Positions 61,113 through 64,000 of a stretch of 64,000 nucleotides of DNA are shown one piece after another. The position numbers and the translations under genes are program-made. The stretch spans positions 55,082-119,081 of the forward strand of contig NZ_NEVQ01000016.1 of the NCBI RefSeq assembly GCF_002261185.1, written 5' to 3'. Within the stretch, counting starts at the first letter, position 1. Every line of letters starts with the position of its first letter. Source of the stretch: Bordetella genomosp. 4 (GTDB lineage: Bacteria > Pseudomonadota > Gammaproteobacteria > Burkholderiales > Burkholderiaceae_B). Below the pieces are notes generated by a model, which ran no database searches, was not told where the DNA came from, and saw only the letters and a list, made by a program, of their open reading frames with translations.

Positions 61113-64000
61113 TTACCACTGATAACCCACACCCACTGCGCCGCCGTAATCGCCGCGCGAATTGGAGTTACCAGAGAGTTTCACAACCCAGCTTCCGTTA
61201 TCCGACACGGTTGAAACGCCGATCGCAAAACCTGATTCACCGTTGTAGGTGCCGCCTGCAATTGCCATCATGCTCTTGCCTGGCAAGTAGGCCTGCGGCA
61301 AGCCCGCCGTGGCCATCGCAGAGGCTACACCCGCGCTGAGCTTGTTATTGAGCCTGTTCATATCGCCTCGAACTTGATTGACCTGGCTCTGCAAACTACT
61401 GGTGGCAGATTCCAACTGGCCAAGGTTGACAGCGTCCGTAGGCGATGTGCCTGCTCCCACATTTATGATCTTCTTGCCGCCCATATCGATACCGCCTTGA
61501 TTGATAACCGGGCCGTTTTCGATCTTGACTTCCTGAGCGTTCACCGTCTTGGCCGTCACAGAGTTGACGTTGATGTCCTGAGCCATGGAGACCTTGACAT
61601 CGGCGCCTTCGCCGTTGGGCCGCTCGGTCTTCGAGATGACGATATTGTCGCCAGCGACGAAGCCCACAGTGTTGCCGTTATGGATCGGTGTAGGCGAACC
61701 TCCACCGGTACCACCATTAGAGCCACCCGAGCCGCCGTTCCCGTTGCCCGAATCCGTACCACCCGAGTTTCCGCCCGAGTTGTCCGTTCCCGGCACCTCA
61801 ACGTTCCAATGCATGCTATTGAGCGCATCCTGCAACGAGGCGTACTTGTCGCCACCGTAGCTGAACGAACCGTCATCATTGAGGCCGATGAAGTCGGTGA
61901 CAGGCTTGAGTTGCTCTTCAGTCGCAGCACGTCCAGAGCCATCACCAAAGCCCGCATAGTTGACGGTCTGGTTAGTCAGGCCGGTAATGGTGCCCGTATT
62001 GCCGCTGATGACGATTGGGCTGAGGCCCCCGATTGCGATTTGGTCGCCACCGATCGCAGTCGTGCCGGCAGCATCGGTTATCGAGATTGCGCCCGCGCCT
62101 ACTGTCGATATGTTGGCACCATCCGTCACCGTCAGACCACCATTGTTCAGCACGCTGCCATCTGTGCCGTCTCCGATCGTCAAGCTGCCGTCTGCGGTCA
62201 AGTGGAGATCGTCCGCCAGATTGAACGCCAGATCAGTGCCCGTGCGAGTGATGTCGATATTGCCATCGGTATTAGACAAGTCCACCGAACCGCCAGGTGC
62301 TACGTTGGCGCCCGCATCACCATTGGCGCTCACGTTCCAGCCTGCGCTTGCGACGTCGTTGACCTGTTTCAGCTGATCTTCCGTTGCCGCTTGGCCGCTG
62401 GTGTAGTTGTTCGGATCGAACGTCGTGTTGGTCAAACCACGGATCGTGCCGGTATTGCCGCTGATCACAATCGGATTAGCGCCGCCTACGGAGATTTGAT
62501 TGCCGCCGATAGCCGTGCTGTTGCCAGCCGCGTCCACCACCGACACCGTGCCGGCACCCACCGTCGTCGTAGCACCAGCGGCATTGCTTACCGTCGTGCC
62601 AGCAGCGGTGATGGTTGCCGTATTCCCGGCACCGTCAGCCACCGTTGTGCCCGTAGCCGTGGTCGTCGTCACGTTGCCTGCACCGTCATTGACCGCCAGA
62701 CCGTCATTGTTCATCACGGTATTACCCGTGGTGACGCTGCCGGTGTTGCCCAGGTCGATATTCTGATTCAGGCTGACGGCCACCACACCGTTCTGATCCA
62801 CACCGGTTTGAGCAACACTGATGTTGCTGTCGCCTTCGAATCGCACTACACCGTTCGGGCCGATGTTGGCGCTGTTGCCACCGGCATCGGTCACGTTCCA
62901 ACCGGCGCTCGCAACGTCGTTGACCTGCTTCAGTTGGTCTTCCGTTGCAGCCTGGCCGCTGGTGTAGTTGTTCGGATCAAACGTCGTGTTGGTCAAACCA
63001 CCGATCGTGCCGGCATTGCCGCTGATCACGATCGGGTTGCTGCCGCCGACCGAAATCTGGTTGCCACCGACCGTGGTCGTATTGCCTGCACCATCATTGA
63101 CCGTCAGACCGTCATTGTTCATCACAGTGTTGCCCGTGGTGACGCTGCCGGTGTTGCCCAGGTCGATGTTCTCGTTCAGGCTGACCGCCACCACGCCGTT
63201 CTGATCCACACCGGTTTGAGCAACACTGATGTTGCTGTCGCCTTCGAATCGCACTACACCGTTCGGGCCGATGTTGGCGCTGTTGCCTGCCGCATCGGTC
63301 GCGTTCCAGCCTGCGCTTGCAACATCGTTGACCTGCTTGAGCTGGTCTTCCGTTGCCGCCTGGCCGCTGGTGTAGTTGTTCGGATCGAATGTCGTGTTAG
63401 TCAAACCACCAATCGTGCCGGTATTGCCGCTGATCACAATCGGGTTGCTGCCACCGATCGAGATCTGATTGCCGCCGATGGCCGTGCTGTTGCCAGCCGC
63501 GTCCACCACCGAAACCGTGCCGGCACCCACCGTGGTCGTAGCACCGGCGGCATTGCTCACCGTCGTGCCCGCTGCCGTCGTAGCTGTCGTGTTTCCGGCA
63601 CTGTCAGCGACGGTCGTGCCGGTAGCCGTGGTCGTCGTCACGTTGCCTGCACCGTCATTGACCGCCAGACCGTCATTGTTCATCACGGTATTACCCGTGG
63701 TGACGCTGCCGGTATTGCCCAGGTCGATGTTCTCGTTCAGGCTGACCGCCACCACACCGTTTTGATCCACACCGGTTTGAGCAACGCTGATGTTGCTGTC
63801 ACCCTCGAATCGCACTTCACCGTTCGGGCCGATGTTGGCGCTGTTGCCACCCGCATCGGTCACGTTCCAACCCGCGCTTGCAACATCGTTGACCTGTTTC
63901 AGCTGGTCTTCCGTTGCCGCTTGGCCGCTGGTGTAGTTGTTCGGATCGAACGTCGTGTTGGTCAAACCACCGATCGTACCGGTATTGCCGCTGATCACGA
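61113..64000 (-). CDS. Trimeric autotransporter adhesin (YadA-like), C-terminal part (5' end outside window)
   Basis: At least 961 residues; the frame stays open to the right edge, so the signal peptide and head start lie outside. The end is a YadA-type anchor finishing in GAVGVGYQW (terminal Trp), made of four strands per subunit. Before it is a stalk with the neck motif DAVNLGQLE and coiled coil QSQVNQVRGDMNRLNNKL. A Gly/Ser/Asn-rich linker lies at about 61688-61797. Upstream are repeated modules containing AATEDQLKQVNDVASAGWN. As a trimer it would form a surface fibre for adhesion or biofilm. The repeats are unusually alike in DNA. Confidence 0.93.
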   Translation of the reverse strand, partial: VISGNTGTIGGLTNTTFDPNNYTSGQAATEDQLKQVNDVASAGWNVTDAGGNSANIGPNGEVRFEGDSNISVAQTGVDQNGVVAVSLNENIDLGNTGSVTTGNTVMNNDGLAVNDGAGNVTTTTATGTTVADSAGNTTATTAAGTTVSNAAGATTTVGAGTVSVVDAAGNSTAIGGNQISIGGSNPIVISGNTGTIGGLTNTTFDPNNYTSGQAATEDQLKQVNDVASAGWNATDAAGNSANIGPNGVVRFEGDSNISVAQTGVDQNGVVAVSLNENIDLGNTGSVTTGNTVMNNDGLTVNDGAGNTTTVGGNQISVGGSNPIVISGNAGTIGGLTNTTFDPNNYTSGQAATEDQLKQVNDVASAGWNVTDAGGNSANIGPNGVVRFEGDSNISVAQTGVDQNGVVAVSLNQNIDLGNTGSVTTGNTVMNNDGLAVNDGAGNVTTTTATGTTVADGAGNTATITAAGTTVSNAAGATTTVGAGTVSVVDAAGNSTAIGGNQISVGGANPIVISGNTGTIRGLTNTTFDPNNYTSGQAATEDQLKQVNDVASAGWNVSANGDAGANVAPGGSVDLSNTDGNIDITRTGTDLAFNLADDLHLTADGSLTIGDGTDGSVLNNGGLTVTDGANISTVGAGAISITDAAGTTAIGGDQIAIGGLSPIVISGNTGTITGLTNQTVNYAGFGDGSGRAATEEQLKPVTDFIGLNDDGSFSYGGDKYASLQDALNSMHWNVEVPGTDNSGGNSGGTDSGNGNGGSGGSNGGTGGGSPTPIHNGNTVGFVAGDNIVISKTERPNGEGADVKVSMAQDINVNSVTAKTVNAQEVKIENGPVINQGGIDMGGKKIINVGAGTSPTDAVNLGQLESATSSLQSQVNQVRGDMNRLNNKLSAGVASAMATAGLPQAYLPGKSMMAIAGGTYNGESGFAIGVSTVSDNGSWVVKLSGNSNSRGDYGGAVGVGYQW
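62461..63990 (-). repeat. Near-identical long tandem repeats within the adhesin gene
   Basis: Using the CTGATCAC word as phase marker (62461, 63022, 63430, 63991), the units are 561, 408 and 561 bp, or 187, 136 and 187 residues. The short unit is explained by absence of a 153-bp (51-residue) Thr/Ala/Gly-rich stretch. A diverged 456-bp unit lies at 62005-62460. Further copies probably continue past the right edge. Such units can recombine and change fibre length. Confidence 0.88.

Noticed and set aside
62005..64000. Regular repeats considered as a CRISPR array or satellite DNA
   Set aside because: The period (408-561 bp) is far too long for CRISPR, the units stay in frame, and they encode autotransporter head/neck modules.
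1..64000. Search for tRNA, rRNA, insertion sequences, phage integrases and attachment sites
   Set aside because: No cloverleaf-like genes, transposase or integrase motifs or flanking duplications were recognised by eye; a tRNAscan or ISfinder run would be needed to exclude small cases.

Overview
The window reads as a chromosomal segment of a fairly GC-rich betaproteobacterium, most likely Alcaligenaceae (Bordetella/Achromobacter/Advenella neighbourhood). The reasons are family-level: two Bug-type tripartite-tricarboxylate binding proteins next to single catabolic enzymes, many GntR/FCD and LysR regulators, several periplasmic-binding-protein uptake systems, a FecR/TonB-receptor pair, and a racemase-fold enzyme whose motifs resemble Bordetella arylmalonate decarboxylase. 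No rRNA, tRNA, insertion sequence, phage gene or CRISPR array was seen. Both ends are cut: the left edge lies inside a fecR-like gene and the right edge inside a trimeric autotransporter gene.

Layout. 1-3.2 kb: end of a FecR-type anti-sigma factor, then a TonB-dependent siderophore receptor. 3.2-9.3 kb: a GntR-controlled set (hydroxyacid dehydrogenase diverging from HpcH/HpaI aldolase, Bug receptor, FAD-linked hydroxyacid oxidase, second Bug receptor), closed by a strong hairpin. 9.4-15.5 kb: flavin monooxygenase on the minus strand; then, on the plus strand, a PotA-like ATPase, quinone oxidoreductase, GST, an altered type II dehydroquinase homologue and a GhrA-like dehydrogenase. 15.5-26.3 kb: a polyamine-type ABC operon without its own ATPase; an amino-acid ABC operon with an arylmalonate-decarboxylase-like enzyme; and a divergent RidA, DUF1028, LysR and ArgE group. 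A 44-bp near-identical element precedes both ABC operons. 26.6-28.1 kb: a SulP anion transporter.

28.1-44 kb looks like one regulon: GMC oxidoreductase, altered shikimate dehydrogenase homologue and split transketolase (minus); GntR regulator and glycerol-dehydrogenase-like enzyme (plus); BKACE, lambda-crystallin-type dehydrogenase and SDR (minus); branched-chain-type ABC transporter with a fused LivM-LivG, quinone oxidoreductase and SDR (plus). A 13-bp palindrome occurs exactly in the transketolase/GntR gap and before the ABC operon, with a one-mismatch copy before the SDR operon. 44-50.1 kb: a five-gene minus-strand operon with SDR, fused 2-oxoacid dehydrogenase E1 alpha-beta, E2, SDR and GntR, but no E3. 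50.2-58.7 kb: LysR/nitronate monooxygenase pair, class V aminotransferase/GntR pair, metallo-beta-lactamase-fold hydrolase, diguanylate cyclase and MFS transporter.

58.7-64 kb (minus strand) is the most distinctive part: a trimeric autotransporter adhesin with long near-identical repeats, then a lipoprotein with a BamE-like and an OmpA-like domain, a lipoprotein with a SecD P1-head-like domain, and an OmpR-type regulator with a degenerate receiver. I infer a dedicated export and assembly set for the adhesin; this is a hypothesis from domain content and order.
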